NCBI GenBank assembly: GCA_964407325.1
Contig: CAYOVA010000025.1
Location: 1-21,542, forward strand
DNA: 21,542 nucleotides
DNA from: JAOAFZ01 sp964407325
GTDB lineage: Bacteria > Patescibacteriota > Microgenomatia > UBA1406 > GWC2-37-13
Reading direction: 5' to 3'
Within the stretch, counting starts at the first letter, position 1. The number at the start of each line of letters is the position of its first letter. Shown here in pieces: positions 5,660 to 13,512 of this stretch. The notes under the pieces are model-generated. The model had not been told where the DNA came from. It searched no databases and saw only the letters and a program-made list of their open reading frames with translations. The position numbers were made by a program, and so were the translations under genes.

Positions 5660-7633
5660 CTACTTACTTGTCGCATGGTAAATTCCATCCCACTCATGGG
5701 GTGGATTTTCCATAAACTCCCGGCATCGTTTCAGGTATAGTTTTGTTGGTTCATCATCTCGCCAAACTTCATGAATTGCTTCAAAAGCCATTAAAGCACC
5801 AGCAAAATCACCTTTTTCATATCTCAACCGGGCATCTTCAAACTCTCTAACAAGTTGCTCCTCTTTCAGACCTGGTTTTCCAATTCCCCGCAATTCATAA
5901 ATACGTACGCCTTTACTTTTCCCTTTTACAGCGACAATATCAATTAATCGTGCAATTACATGATCTTCGACATCATCATACGTTGCCTGGGTAATAATGA
6001 TTCTAGTTCCGTATTCCTTGTTAATACCTTCCAATCGTGACGCAAGGTTTACATTATCTCCCAGAACTGTATAGTCAAAACGCATATCGCTTCCCATATT
6101 CCCCACCACCATATCACCGGTATTAATGCCTACACGAACCGAAAAGTCCTCGATATTAAGATCTTTTAATTCCTCTTTTATCCTGTCACATTCCTCTTCC
6201 AGTTCAACAGCAGCTTTACATGCGTTTAGTGCGTGGTTTTTATCGTTAATGGGAGCATTCCAGAAAGCCATAACTGCATCGCCAATAAATTTGTCAATAA
6301 CACCATTGTATTTAAATATTATTCGGGAAGCACGAGTAAGATATTCATTGAGCATATGGGAAAGCTCATCAGGGGGAATCCGTTCGGAAATAGAGGTAAA
6401 TCCCGCAATATCAGCAAAAAGAACCGTCATGACCCTTCTTTCACCACCGAGACTTAACTTTTTAGGATCGTTGATAATTTCATCGAGAATTTGGGACGAG
6501 ACGTAAAACGAGAATGCTTTTTTGAGAAAGCGCCGCTGGTTGTACTCGACAAAATAGCGATACAGTGCCAGAGAGATATATGATGTGATGATAACGAAAG
6601 TCGGGTAAATGATATTCCGGATCACACCTTTATCAAAATACACAAATGCATAAATAAGATAGAAGACTAAGGTAACACCAATAGTTATTGTAGCAGGAAT
6701 AATCCCCAAGTACGCCATAACAAAGCCTGTAATAAGTGACAGAAGAAAAATGGCCGCTATGGTTACCCATTTGTGTTCCATTACTATAAAGCGGTTTTCC
6801 GTAACCGTTTGTATCGCATTGGCGTGTATTTCAACACCTGCCATTGGAGTGCTGCCGGATACAGAAGTTACTTGATTATCATGCAGATTGATTGCAGTTG
6901 CACCCACCAGCACGATTTTATCTTTGAAAGCATCCGCTGGTATTTTCCCATCCAGAACATCTACAAAAGAATATGTTTTAAACGTTTCCGGTTGTCCAAC
7001 AAAGTTGATTCTCATTAATCCTTCTTCTGCCTTAATGCGCTTTGTGTAGTCGGTTAATCCTTTATCAAGAAGGTATTCGCGGGCTAGAATAACAGCAAAA
7101 GGTTCATCTCTATCCCCATCGGAACGGCTAATAGCAGCAGGAATAAACCTGGTGATACTATCTTCTCCCGCAACGGTATTTACCAGTCCCATGTCAGCTA
7201 CATTTTGCAACTCCGGAATGGGCTCAAGAACTCTACGGGCTTCAGTTACTTTACCGCCCACTACAACAAATCCTGCTTCAAGGGGTAAAACGGTTTTACG
7301 GGTTTTCGTGATAGCTTCAGCCAGTTGCGCATCGTCAGAGGCTGTACTGGGCTCGGGAAACGAAACATCGTATCCTAGCGCAAGAGGATAATTACCTAGT
7401 TTTTCGAGGAGTTCAGCATGGACAGTCCTTCTCCAGGGCCATCTGCCAATAGCTTGTATAGAAGCATCATCAATGGCAATGATGACAATGTCAGCAGAAG
7501 GTTCCCGCGGCAGAAACAAACTATCTGATGCACGTTCTTGCCAAGTGCCAAAAAAGCCTGTTAAAAAGAGAAAGGTATACAAAAATGCTACACCCAGGGT
7601 TATCCCCAACACATGCAGATACTTTTTAGACAT
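5660..7633 (-). CDS. CHASE2-domain class III adenylate cyclase
   Basis: This 657-residue membrane cyclase is predicted to make cAMP in response to an extracytoplasmic signal. Helix 1 spans about residues 7-28. A CHASE2 sensor domain (about 30-285, with IVIIAIDDASI and GRWPWRR) lies outside. Three helices follow at about 288-358, and the class III catalytic domain spans about 398-585. Catalytic residues are complete: metal-binding D408 (FADIAGFT) and D452 (KFIGDAVMAF), adenine-selecting K448 and T522 (the Lys/Thr pair of CyaC-type adenylate cyclases), N529 and the transition-state R533 (NLASR). The last 70 residues are a short helical-repeat-like tail ending WDGIYHATSK. The start is ATG 7633, with a TACAAT box 5 nt upstream. 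It lies downstream of the FecR and PT-linker protein genes on the same strand, which suggests they supply or modulate its signal. No cAMP effector is visible in the window. Confidence 0.93.
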   Translation of the reverse strand: MSKKYLHVLGITLGVAFLYTFLFLTGFFGTWQERASDSLFLPREPSADIVIIAIDDASIQAIGRWPWRRTVHAELLEKLGNYPLALGYDVSFPEPSTASDDAQLAEAITKTRKTVLPLEAGFVVVGGKVTEARRVLEPIPELQNVADMGLVNTVAGEDSITRFIPAAISRSDGDRDEPFAVILAREYLLDKGLTDYTKRIKAEEGLMRINFVGQPETFKTYSFVDVLDGKIPADAFKDKIVLVGATAINLHDNQVTSVSGSTPMAGVEIHANAIQTVTENRFIVMEHKWVTIAAIFLLSLITGFVMAYLGIIPATITIGVTLVFYLIYAFVYFDKGVIRNIIYPTFVIITSYISLALYRYFVEYNQRRFLKKAFSFYVSSQILDEIINDPKKLSLGGERRVMTVLFADIAGFTSISERIPPDELSHMLNEYLTRASRIIFKYNGVIDKFIGDAVMAFWNAPINDKNHALNACKAAVELEEECDRIKEELKDLNIEDFSVRVGINTGDMVVGNMGSDMRFDYTVLGDNVNLASRLEGINKEYGTRIIITQATYDDVEDHVIARLIDIVAVKGKSKGVRIYELRGIGKPGLKEEQLVREFEDARLRYEKGDFAGALMAFEAIHEVWRDDEPTKLYLKRCREFMENPPHEWDGIYHATSK

Positions 7634-7638
7634 ACCTA

Positions 7639-7644
7639 ATTGTA
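7639..7644 (-). promoter_or_regulatory. Possible -10 box for the CHASE2 cyclase gene
   Basis: TACAAT on the minus strand lies 5 nt before ATG 7633, which is close to leaderless spacing. The 35-nt gap to the upstream gene is too short for much else, so co-transcription with that gene is also possible. Confidence 0.35.
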
Positions 7645-7668
7645 CCTTATAGAATCTTCTTTAAGGTC

Positions 7669-9684
7669 TTAGTTTGTATTAAACGCCGACAGTTTAATGA
7701 CTTCTCTTCCATCAGGGAACGCGAGTCGCAAATCAAATACTCTGTTCTGTTGCAAGAGCAGGAATGATGGTTGCAAGAAATTGGCATTCTGAAACCCGGC
7801 TACACCTGGTGTAGAAAAGTTCGTGGTGCCATTTCGCCTTACCGAAACGGTAATTCCTGAAGCAAAGTTTTCTCCGGTAACATCAAGCGTCACGCCGCAG
7901 AATCCAAATGAGCATGTTTTTCCTGTTCTGGTAACTGTGTTAATAACTGGATTTGGTAATGAGTTTGTAGGTGTTGGACTTGGGGTAAACGTTGGCGATG
8001 GGCTCACTGTTGGTGTTGGTGAATTTGTTGGCGTTGCTGTTGGAGTCAGCGAGGGCGTGAGGGTCGGGGTCGGCGTCTCTGTGGGGGTGGGACTTGGCTC
8101 CGGATTCACAAATACCTCAACGGTATCTTCTGCTATCAGTTCTGAATCTGTGGCGGTGAACTTTAAAATATACAGTCCCGGATCGGTAAAAGAAATTTCA
8201 GGTGATAGTGGATCAGGATCTATGAATTCTATTATCCCCGTTCCGTCAACCAGCTCCCACGAGGTATTGATAGTCCCGGGAGGATTTGGCAATCCATCAT
8301 CTGAAACGGTGGCAGAAAGTACAGCGCTTCCCGGTAATGTAATTATCTGATCTTCCCCTGCATCCACTACAGGTGGAGCGTTAATTGGAGTATTTGTAGG
8401 CGATGGCGTTATGGTGGGGGAAGGTGTGTTAGTCGGCGTATTGGTAGGAGTGAGTGTGGGGGTAAGAGTCGGTGTGTTCGTCGGAGTCAGGGAAGGGGTG
8501 ACTGTAGGTGTATTGGTAGGTGTCAGTGAAGGTGTTACCGATGGAGTTACAGTAACTGCACACTGCTGGTTGAGTGCCTGGATTGCATTTATATCAAACC
8601 CATCTGCTTCCGGATTTAAATTTGCGGGATTAACTATATCCGTAAGTCGAATAAACCGAATTGAGCTTAATCCTACTGATGCAAGGTCATAAGATGTTAT
8701 GCCTAGTGCATTTGCCCTGCTTGATGCAGGAGAGCTAAATGATACCCAGTTGGTTCCATTGGTACTCACTTGAACAGTTGCTCTTTCAAGAGGATAGGAA
8801 AAACGACCTAATGTCACTTCATAAATGCTGATATCAGAACCAGCTTCATTCAAGACCTCCCCCGCAAAGCCGTAAGTTACAGTGCCGTTCATCCCCAGGG
8901 TGTAATACAACTCATCTGCCAGTCCATAACCATATGTTGTGCTTGAACGATACAATGGGACATTCATTCCGTTTCTCTGTTTCCCCTGACTTACCGAAAG
9001 GGTGCTATTGACCCATCCTGCACCATTTTCACATACTCCAGCGACTACTTCATTTGCTGGTGTAGGAGAAGGTGTCAACGAAGCCGTAGGAGCGCTTGTT
9101 TTTGAAGGGGTTGGGCTTTTGGTGATAGTGGCTGTCGGAGTATTTGTTGAGGAAGGAGTGGGGGTGATATCAACCGGGGAGTTAAGCCAGGTATCTTCTT
9201 CGTTATTCAATTCAAGTAAGGTATTATCGCTGGCACTGCCTCCGTTTGATTCGGCATCCTCAATCAGTTCTTCAAAAAGGACAACTGGGTTGTTTCCATC
9301 CATCTTAAACCAGATGGTTTTCAATAGATCAGAAGATGGAATTGCAATTTTCATAATAGCATAGGTGACTGTGTCCTCAGTACAAACATCAGAGCAGGTT
9401 TTTGCAGGAAGTTCTTCGCCGTCCTCTCCAAAAAGACCATTTACATTCCCGGCAGAGTTTTTGTAGTAGAAGGCAACCTGTCCGTCAGCATCTGGATTTA
9501 GAGTTACCGTAAAAGAGTTGTTTGCAGAGTTGTAATTAACAGTTGTGTCAAGTGTTGTGCTAGCACTGGATCGTGAAGAAACAAACCCGAAAAGAATAAC
9601 AAAAACAATGACTGTTGAAAATACGGTTTTTAGTTGGGAGACAGGGTTTGATTTCACGTGGTTAATTTCAATATGTAATGCCAA
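7669..9684 (-). CDS. Secreted multidomain surface protein with three PT-rich linkers
   Basis: This 671-residue envelope protein has no recognised enzymatic domain. An N-terminal hydrophobic segment (about residues 19-37) ending SSRSSAS looks like a signal peptide or anchor. Domains in order are: a beta domain containing a Cys pair (about 45-135, CSDVC); PT linker 173-209; a beta-sandwich-like domain (about 215-375) with TYGYGLADELYYTLG and GSDISIYEV, as in bacterial cell-surface proteins; PT linker 378-436; a REJ/PKD-like domain (437-527) beginning APPVVDAGEDQ; PT linker 529-576; and a C-terminal IPT/TIG-like domain (579-671). The beta domain, the PKD-like domain and the IPT-like domain all have counterparts in the adjacent FecR protein. 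No sorting signal is seen. The start is uncertain: TTG 9684 has a TATAAT 11 nt upstream, and GTG 9657 is the alternative. Adhesion or ligand binding is a guess. Confidence 0.82.
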   Translation of the reverse strand: MALHIEINHVKSNPVSQLKTVFSTVIVFVILFGFVSSRSSASTTLDTTVNYNSANNSFTVTLNPDADGQVAFYYKNSAGNVNGLFGEDGEELPAKTCSDVCTEDTVTYAIMKIAIPSSDLLKTIWFKMDGNNPVVLFEELIEDAESNGGSASDNTLLELNNEEDTWLNSPVDITPTPSSTNTPTATITKSPTPSKTSAPTASLTPSPTPANEVVAGVCENGAGWVNSTLSVSQGKQRNGMNVPLYRSSTTYGYGLADELYYTLGMNGTVTYGFAGEVLNEAGSDISIYEVTLGRFSYPLERATVQVSTNGTNWVSFSSPASSRANALGITSYDLASVGLSSIRFIRLTDIVNPANLNPEADGFDINAIQALNQQCAVTVTPSVTPSLTPTNTPTVTPSLTPTNTPTLTPTLTPTNTPTNTPSPTITPSPTNTPINAPPVVDAGEDQIITLPGSAVLSATVSDDGLPNPPGTINTSWELVDGTGIIEFIDPDPLSPEISFTDPGLYILKFTATDSELIAEDTVEVFVNPEPSPTPTETPTPTLTPSLTPTATPTNSPTPTVSPSPTFTPSPTPTNSLPNPVINTVTRTGKTCSFGFCGVTLDVTGENFASGITVSVRRNGTTNFSTPGVAGFQNANFLQPSFLLLQQNRVFDLRLAFPDGREVIKLSAFNTN
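7957..8100 (-). repeat. PT-rich linker-coding repeat 3 of the secreted protein
   Basis: This low-complexity tract encodes residues 529-576, made of TPTxTPS units. The DNA is a degenerate tandem of roughly hexanucleotide Pro-Thr/Ser-Pro codon pairs, seen as GGTGTTGGT-like strings on the plus strand. Confidence 0.75.
8377..8553 (-). repeat. PT-rich linker-coding repeat 2, with a 10-residue sub-repeat
   Basis: This tract encodes residues 378-436. The unit TPSLTPTNTPT recurs two to three times with small changes, so the DNA contains near-identical direct repeats of about 30 bp that could change length by slippage or recombination. Confidence 0.75.
9058..9168 (-). repeat. PT-rich linker-coding repeat 1 of the secreted protein
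   Basis: This tract encodes residues 173-209, rich in Pro, Thr and Ser, and separates the N-terminal Cys-pair domain from the central beta-sandwich-like domain. Confidence 0.7.
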
Positions 9685-9695
9685 AGAGTATCAAT

Positions 9696-9701
9696 ATTAT
9701 A
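9696..9701 (-). promoter_or_regulatory. Possible -10 box for the PT-linker secreted protein gene
   Basis: A perfect TATAAT on the minus strand lies 11 nt upstream of TTG 9684. It predicts a leader of about 4 nt for that start, or about 31 nt for GTG 9657. No Shine-Dalgarno sequence precedes either start. Confidence 0.4.
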
Positions 9702-9741
9702 GGAAGAATTCAACAAGAAAAATATGAGCTTCTATTCAATT

Positions 9742-12700
9742 TTAATTCGTGGCAAATGCTGCATTCTTTGTTGCAGTCTTTGTATCCGGATTGGTTACCC
9801 TAACATCAAGAGTAGTGTTTTTAGGTAGTGAATTGAATACTACTCGCAGTGAAGTTGTTCCAAATGACTGTATGGTCCCATTAAACGGTACCGTTCCGAG
9901 TTGTGTGTTTCCGTATGCTTTAACAGTAGCCCCCGACACATAGTTGGAACCGTCAATTGTGATCGTTGCAGAACAGGTAAAGAAACCACACGTCAAGGAA
10001 TTCCTTGTCACCTTAGTGATTGTGGGAGCGGGGGATTCGGGAATTGGTGTAGGAGTAGGCGTATTTGTAGGTGTGGGCGATGGTGTAGCCGTAATCGTCG
10101 GGGTCGGTGATGGTGTTGTCAGTGCACGCGTTTCCAGCTTTACCGACTCGCTCGATTCCTTAAAAATATCAATCTTGAACAATACGTTTTTCGGATCTGT
10201 GTGATAAGTACACACTCCGCTAGAGCAGGTGCCAAACGGAATTACTTTTTCGTATCTGTTGTCGATTATGAGTCCAGCGCTTCCCTTTCCTCCTTGCTGA
10301 CCCTCAGCACTTTCGTAGTTGAATACATAGGAAAGCGATTTGTAAGTAAACAAGTTTTCGATCTTAAGCTTAACTTCTTTTTTATCAGCAGAAACCTCAA
10401 GAGAAGCTGCCGGTGATGGTGTGGGCGAAGGCGTCGGCGTATGTGATGGTGTGGGTGTTTTTGACGGTGTAGGGGTATTGGTGTTTGTCGGTATAGGCGG
10501 CATCAAGACTACTTTTACGTCGTCAGTTCCGTATTTGCTTCCATCGAAGGAGGAGAGACGGAAAATGTATTCTCCGGTTACGTTTGGTGGAACCGAACGA
10601 CTGAAATCTATTTTAGTTTGGAGTGAGAACGGATTTTCTATTCTTACCACCATTGAAGCTTGAGGGCCTTTTACCAGTGACCATGTGTTAAACAATGGTC
10701 GACGAAGAGGTAATCCGTCATCGGTAACTGTCCCTGACAAGTCTGCTTTATCGGGTACATTTACTGTTTTATCAGGTCCGGCGTTGACTTCCGGAGCAAT
10801 GTTTTCCTGGGAAATATTCACCGTAAATGTTACGTCCTTGGTCGTAGTGGTTTCTACATCGCTTGCTACCACCATAAAAGTGTATTCCCCCGACATATTA
10901 AACTTGACGTTGGTTTCTGCCTGCAGCTGGTTTTCAAAAACTGCATTCAGGAAACATGGCTCGGCACTTGCATTGCTGTTTCTCTTAAACGAAGTACACA
11001 CCCAGAACACGCCGGGTTCTCCAAATGGTTTTCCGTCATCATCAATATCTGCTTTTACTGTAACAACTGCACTTGCAGCATCAGCGAAATTAAATTCTTC
11101 GCTTTCCTTTGGTACAGTAATTCCAATTGCCGGTCTCCTGTTGCCGGAAAGCTGACCTGGTAAGTCTATAGCTACATTCCGGATAAGCCAGTCTGCGTCC
11201 TCCGTATCCAGATTGTTTAAGGACTGGAGGAAGGAGTTTATGCTGTCACTGATACAATTAAATCGCGTTTTCTTATTCGGCACAATCAAACCTGCTTTAT
11301 CAGGGAAGTTTTTACATTTTCCAAAAACACTTCCCTCAATAGTGAAAATCTGATCAACTGGTTCATTATCAATTGTTGTCTTTAAATGGGCGTAATGCGT
11401 TCCCCGGACTGTAGCAACCATCGTTCCAGTATCCGACTCAAAGCTTTCCTGTCCTCCAAGCTTCTTTACTCTATTCCAGATTCTTCCCAATCCTTCAACC
11501 TGTACTGTTGTCTGGAAAGATGTATCCGAGTTATTGCGGACAACCACCGTTGTTCCCGAATCCACACGAGTCAGGGTATCTTCTCGATTGTATTGAATTG
11601 TTGCCATACCTCCGGTAACTGAGATCTTGTTATCGGCATAAATGGGTGTACCGTTTGTTGCGTTTTTAGTTGAGTTTGTTTCAGGATCATAAATTGTTGC
11701 CGAAGCATCGGGATCAAGTTTTAGCGAGGCAACCGCACTTCGGGGTACTGGGGTAGAGGTAGGCTGTACCGGAGTAGGAGAGCTTGTTCCTCCATTATTA
11801 TTCTGGTTGTTACTGCCATTATTCCCTCCGGTGTTTCCTCCACTTCCCGTAGTTGGAGCTGGGGTGTTTATTGGGTTATTGTTACTGGCAGTTGTATTTG
11901 AATTTGTATTTGTATTTGAGTTATTGTTTTGGTTGTTATTGGCGGTATTTTGATTTGTGTTGTTACTTGTACTGTTGCTAATTGTGTTTGTTATTCTATT
12001 TATCGTATTATTGGCTATTTCTCGCGCATTCTGGAATATGTTTGTCGCAAGTCCTAGAACGCTGCTATCTTCGTTGTCACGATACGTAAAAGGTCCGAAT
12101 CTGTTGTTCAACCCTTCATCCTGTTCGCTATTGAACTGGAGCCATTCGTTTTCTATATCATTGTTTGAGATATTGATGATTTCAAGATTATCATCCCCAC
12201 AGGTAAATACGCCTTTCTGCCCTTTCGATACAACTCCTTCCTGTTTTTTATTGGCACAGGAACCTACAACTTCACCTTTAGTAGTAATAATCTGATCTAT
12301 CTTGTTGATAAGGGAGTGACCATAAGAAGTGCCTCGTACCGATGCGTTTATGTTTTCTGAAACTGTTAAGTACGTTTCGTTTTGTAGTAGCTCTGCAATT
12401 CGTGACCAGATTTGTCCATCGTTTACCAGAATTTCAACTTGCTGAGGTGAAACCTGGGCTTTTTCCAAAGTAATTGTAGTGCTTCTATCTAATCTGGTTA
12501 CCGTACCGTTCGGGAATACTATTTGGGCGCGACCATTTTCGCTGGTGGCAACAACATAGCCCTGCTTGAGTGCCATACCATTTTTCGCATTTATGGCTTT
12601 ACCATTGGCAACTACTGTTACAGGTCCGTTAAAAATCTCTAGAATTATTTCACTGCTAAAAGTATCTTCCCGAACTCCTTTGACATTATCGGTAACGGAT

Positions 12701-12795
12701 GTCCTATCCATTTGTGATTCCCACCAAATAAAGGAGACTACTCCCAGAAGGACTATAAAAGACAGAATACCGATTAAGATCCCTTTTTGCTTCAT
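9742..12795 (-). CDS. Membrane-anchored surface protein with two FecR domains, PT/Asn linkers, PKD-like and IPT-like domains
   Basis: This 1017-residue envelope protein carries an N-terminal anchor (hydrophobic residues 5-25, ILIGILSFIVLLGVVSFIWW). A first FecR-type module (about 50-220) has RLDRSTTITL, GQIWSRI and VRGTSYGH. After an Asn/Thr-rich linker (about 262-345), a second FecR module (about 355-540) has RVDSGTTVVV, GRIWNRV and VRGTHYAH. The same order of motifs shows an internal duplication. Then come an Ig-like region (555-660), a REJ/PKD-like domain (666-765), PT linker 768-796, a beta domain with a GTCSSGVCTYH Cys pair (797-890), PT linker 893-924 and a C-terminal IPT/TIG-like domain (925-1017). 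FecR domains are best known from iron-signalling regulators, but no TonB receptor or ECF sigma factor is visible here. The downstream CHASE2 cyclase gene is the likelier signalling partner. ATG 12795 is preceded by a leader rather than a close -10 box. Confidence 0.85.
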   Translation of the reverse strand: MKQKGILIGILSFIVLLGVVSFIWWESQMDRTSVTDNVKGVREDTFSSEIILEIFNGPVTVVANGKAINAKNGMALKQGYVVATSENGRAQIVFPNGTVTRLDRSTTITLEKAQVSPQQVEILVNDGQIWSRIAELLQNETYLTVSENINASVRGTSYGHSLINKIDQIITTKGEVVGSCANKKQEGVVSKGQKGVFTCGDDNLEIINISNNDIENEWLQFNSEQDEGLNNRFGPFTYRDNEDSSVLGLATNIFQNAREIANNTINRITNTISNSTSNNTNQNTANNNQNNNSNTNTNSNTTASNNNPINTPAPTTGSGGNTGGNNGSNNQNNNGGTSSPTPVQPTSTPVPRSAVASLKLDPDASATIYDPETNSTKNATNGTPIYADNKISVTGGMATIQYNREDTLTRVDSGTTVVVRNNSDTSFQTTVQVEGLGRIWNRVKKLGGQESFESDTGTMVATVRGTHYAHLKTTIDNEPVDQIFTIEGSVFGKCKNFPDKAGLIVPNKKTRFNCISDSINSFLQSLNNLDTEDADWLIRNVAIDLPGQLSGNRRPAIGITVPKESEEFNFADAASAVVTVKADIDDDGKPFGEPGVFWVCTSFKRNSNASAEPCFLNAVFENQLQAETNVKFNMSGEYTFMVVASDVETTTTKDVTFTVNISQENIAPEVNAGPDKTVNVPDKADLSGTVTDDGLPLRRPLFNTWSLVKGPQASMVVRIENPFSLQTKIDFSRSVPPNVTGEYIFRLSSFDGSKYGTDDVKVVLMPPIPTNTNTPTPSKTPTPSHTPTPSPTPSPAASLEVSADKKEVKLKIENLFTYKSLSYVFNYESAEGQQGGKGSAGLIIDNRYEKVIPFGTCSSGVCTYHTDPKNVLFKIDIFKESSESVKLETRALTTPSPTPTITATPSPTPTNTPTPTPIPESPAPTITKVTRNSLTCGFFTCSATITIDGSNYVSGATVKAYGNTQLGTVPFNGTIQSFGTTSLRVVFNSLPKNTTLDVRVTNPDTKTATKNAAFATN
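10024..10119 (-). repeat. PT-rich linker-coding repeat before the IPT-like domain
   Basis: This tract encodes residues 893-924 of the FecR protein, built from TPSPTPT/NTPTPTP units. Confidence 0.7.
10408..10494 (-). repeat. PT-rich linker-coding repeat after the PKD-like domain
   Basis: This tract encodes residues 768-796 of the FecR protein, with TPTPSKTPTPSHTPTPS-type units. Confidence 0.7.
11761..12012 (-). repeat. Asn/Thr-rich linker between the two FecR modules
   Basis: This tract encodes residues of about 262-345, dominated by Asn, Thr, Ser and Gly. It differs in composition from the PT linkers elsewhere in the same protein. The DNA is AT-rich with repeated AAT/AAC codons. Confidence 0.7.
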
Positions 12796-12821
12796 GTTCC
12801 AGTACTTTTTAATTTACATAC

Positions 12822-12827
12822 ACTATA
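12822..12827 (-). promoter_or_regulatory. Possible -10 box for the FecR protein gene
   Basis: TATAGT on the minus strand lies 26 nt before ATG 12795 and would give a leader of about 20 nt. A TATAAT farther upstream (12886-12891) overlaps the palindrome at 12889-12907 and is the alternative. No good -35 is seen for either. Confidence 0.35.
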
Positions 12828-12888
12828 ACTAATTGTATTGTATTTACGCGATAAAATGAAGCCATTCCAAGGTTTCGCATATTTCATT

Positions 12889-12907
12889 ATACACATTTCA
12901 TGTGTAT
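12889..12907. promoter_or_regulatory. Perfect inverted repeat, operator candidate in a divergent intergenic region
   Basis: ATACACATTTCATGTGTAT has two perfect 8-bp arms around a 3-nt centre. It lies in the 200-bp gap between the divergent FecR gene and the four-TM gene and overlaps a minus-strand TATAAT at 12886-12891. No T-run follows, so an operator is more likely than a terminator. Apart from this site and the promoters, nothing gene-like is seen in the gap. Confidence 0.5.
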
Positions 12908-12956
12908 TTAAAGAGGTCTTTCCCACCGATATCACTTCCTTGCTATTCGTTTCGTA

Positions 12957-12987
12957 TTGACTGCTAAAATTCTTCATATGCTATAGT
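12957..12987 (+). promoter_or_regulatory. Promoter of the four-TM protein gene
   Basis: A -35 TTGACT (12957-12962) and a -10 TATAGT (12982-12987) are separated by 19 bp. The -10 box lies 8 nt before ATG 12996, so the message is probably leaderless or nearly so. Confidence 0.55.
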
Positions 12988-12995
12988 TTACTTAT

Positions 12996-13418
12996 ATGGC
13001 AAAAACTCAGGCGTTTGTAAACCTTTCCAAAACTCTACAGGCTGGGATAGTTACAGGATTTATTTCTTCCTCCATCGGTAACTTTCTAGGAATCATTACT
13101 CAGAGTATTGCTCAGGCATATTACCAGGAAACTTCGATTGCAGCTATTACACTTGGTTCAATTTCTCTGGGAATAGTCGGTAGTATCGTGTACTACTTCC
13201 TTTATCAACAAACAAAGCAATATGCACGTGATATCTTCACAATGATTGGTTTAACACTACCAACCATGATTACCTTATATGTCTTGTCGAACCAGTACGA
13301 CGCTGCATTTCGGGTAATAGCAGTTAGCATCTCCTATGCAGTATCAATGACTACCGTAATACTTATTCCGTTTCTTGCCGAAAAGTACAAGTTCGGTGAA
13401 ACTCATCACAGTAACTAA
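12996..13418 (+). CDS. Small four-TM membrane protein of unknown function
   Basis: I do not recognise this 140-residue protein with confidence. Four hydrophobic segments at about residues 14-38, 46-69, 79-99 and 103-126 make it an integral membrane protein. The first two have a repeating small-residue pattern (GIVTGFISSSIGNFLGII and SIAAITLGSISLGIVGSIVYYF). Layout and size resemble small DUF families of four-TM proteins such as DUF6069, but that is only an impression. No catalytic or metal motif is seen. It is transcribed alone, divergently from the FecR envelope gene, and converges on gltX. A clear promoter with near-leaderless spacing and a weak hairpin at its stop codon support it as a real gene. 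Confidence 0.75.
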   Translation: MAKTQAFVNLSKTLQAGIVTGFISSSIGNFLGIITQSIAQAYYQETSIAAITLGSISLGIVGSIVYYFLYQQTKQYARDIFTMIGLTLPTMITLYVLSNQYDAAFRVIAVSISYAVSMTTVILIPFLAEKYKFGETHHSN

Positions 13419-13439
13419 CCTGAAGTTAGTATACTCTTT
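13414..13439 (+). terminator. Possible terminator at the end of the four-TM gene
   Basis: ACTAAC (13414-13419) pairs with GTTAGT (13425-13430) around a 5-nt loop, followed by a T-rich tract. The stem is only 6 bp and overlaps the stop codon, so the call is weak. Confidence 0.35.
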
Positions 13440-13512
13440 CTTTTTCAAATTAAGATCAAAAATGTGTGAGAAATTCTAAGCTCAAATCTTTACAGGGAAG
13501 TTAAAAATGACG

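Noticed and set aside
5614..5697. Longer aquaporin start at ATG 5697
   Set aside because: The extra 28 residues are hydrophilic, lie inside the 3' end of the cyclase gene and precede the conserved first helix. ATG 5613 has a properly placed -10 box.
7823..9364. Several plus-strand reading frames made of Gly-Val repeats
   Set aside because: They are antisense readings of the Pro-Thr linker codons of the secreted protein. The composition follows directly from the linker, and the sense strand carries the signal peptide and domains.
7957..12012. Repeat-rich region as a CRISPR array or mobile element
   Set aside because: The repeats are degenerate codon-level Pro-Thr or Asn linkers in frame within two genes, with no spacers, no terminal inverted repeats and no transposase.
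9742..12795. FecR protein as part of a TonB/ECF-sigma iron-signalling system
   Set aside because: No sigma factor, TonB receptor or plug domain is nearby. The protein is N-terminally anchored with long surface domains, unlike classical FecR.
12792..12977. 61-codon reading frame on the minus strand upstream of the FecR gene
   Set aside because: It spans the divergent promoter region including the palindrome, has no recognisable protein features and overlaps the FecR start codon.
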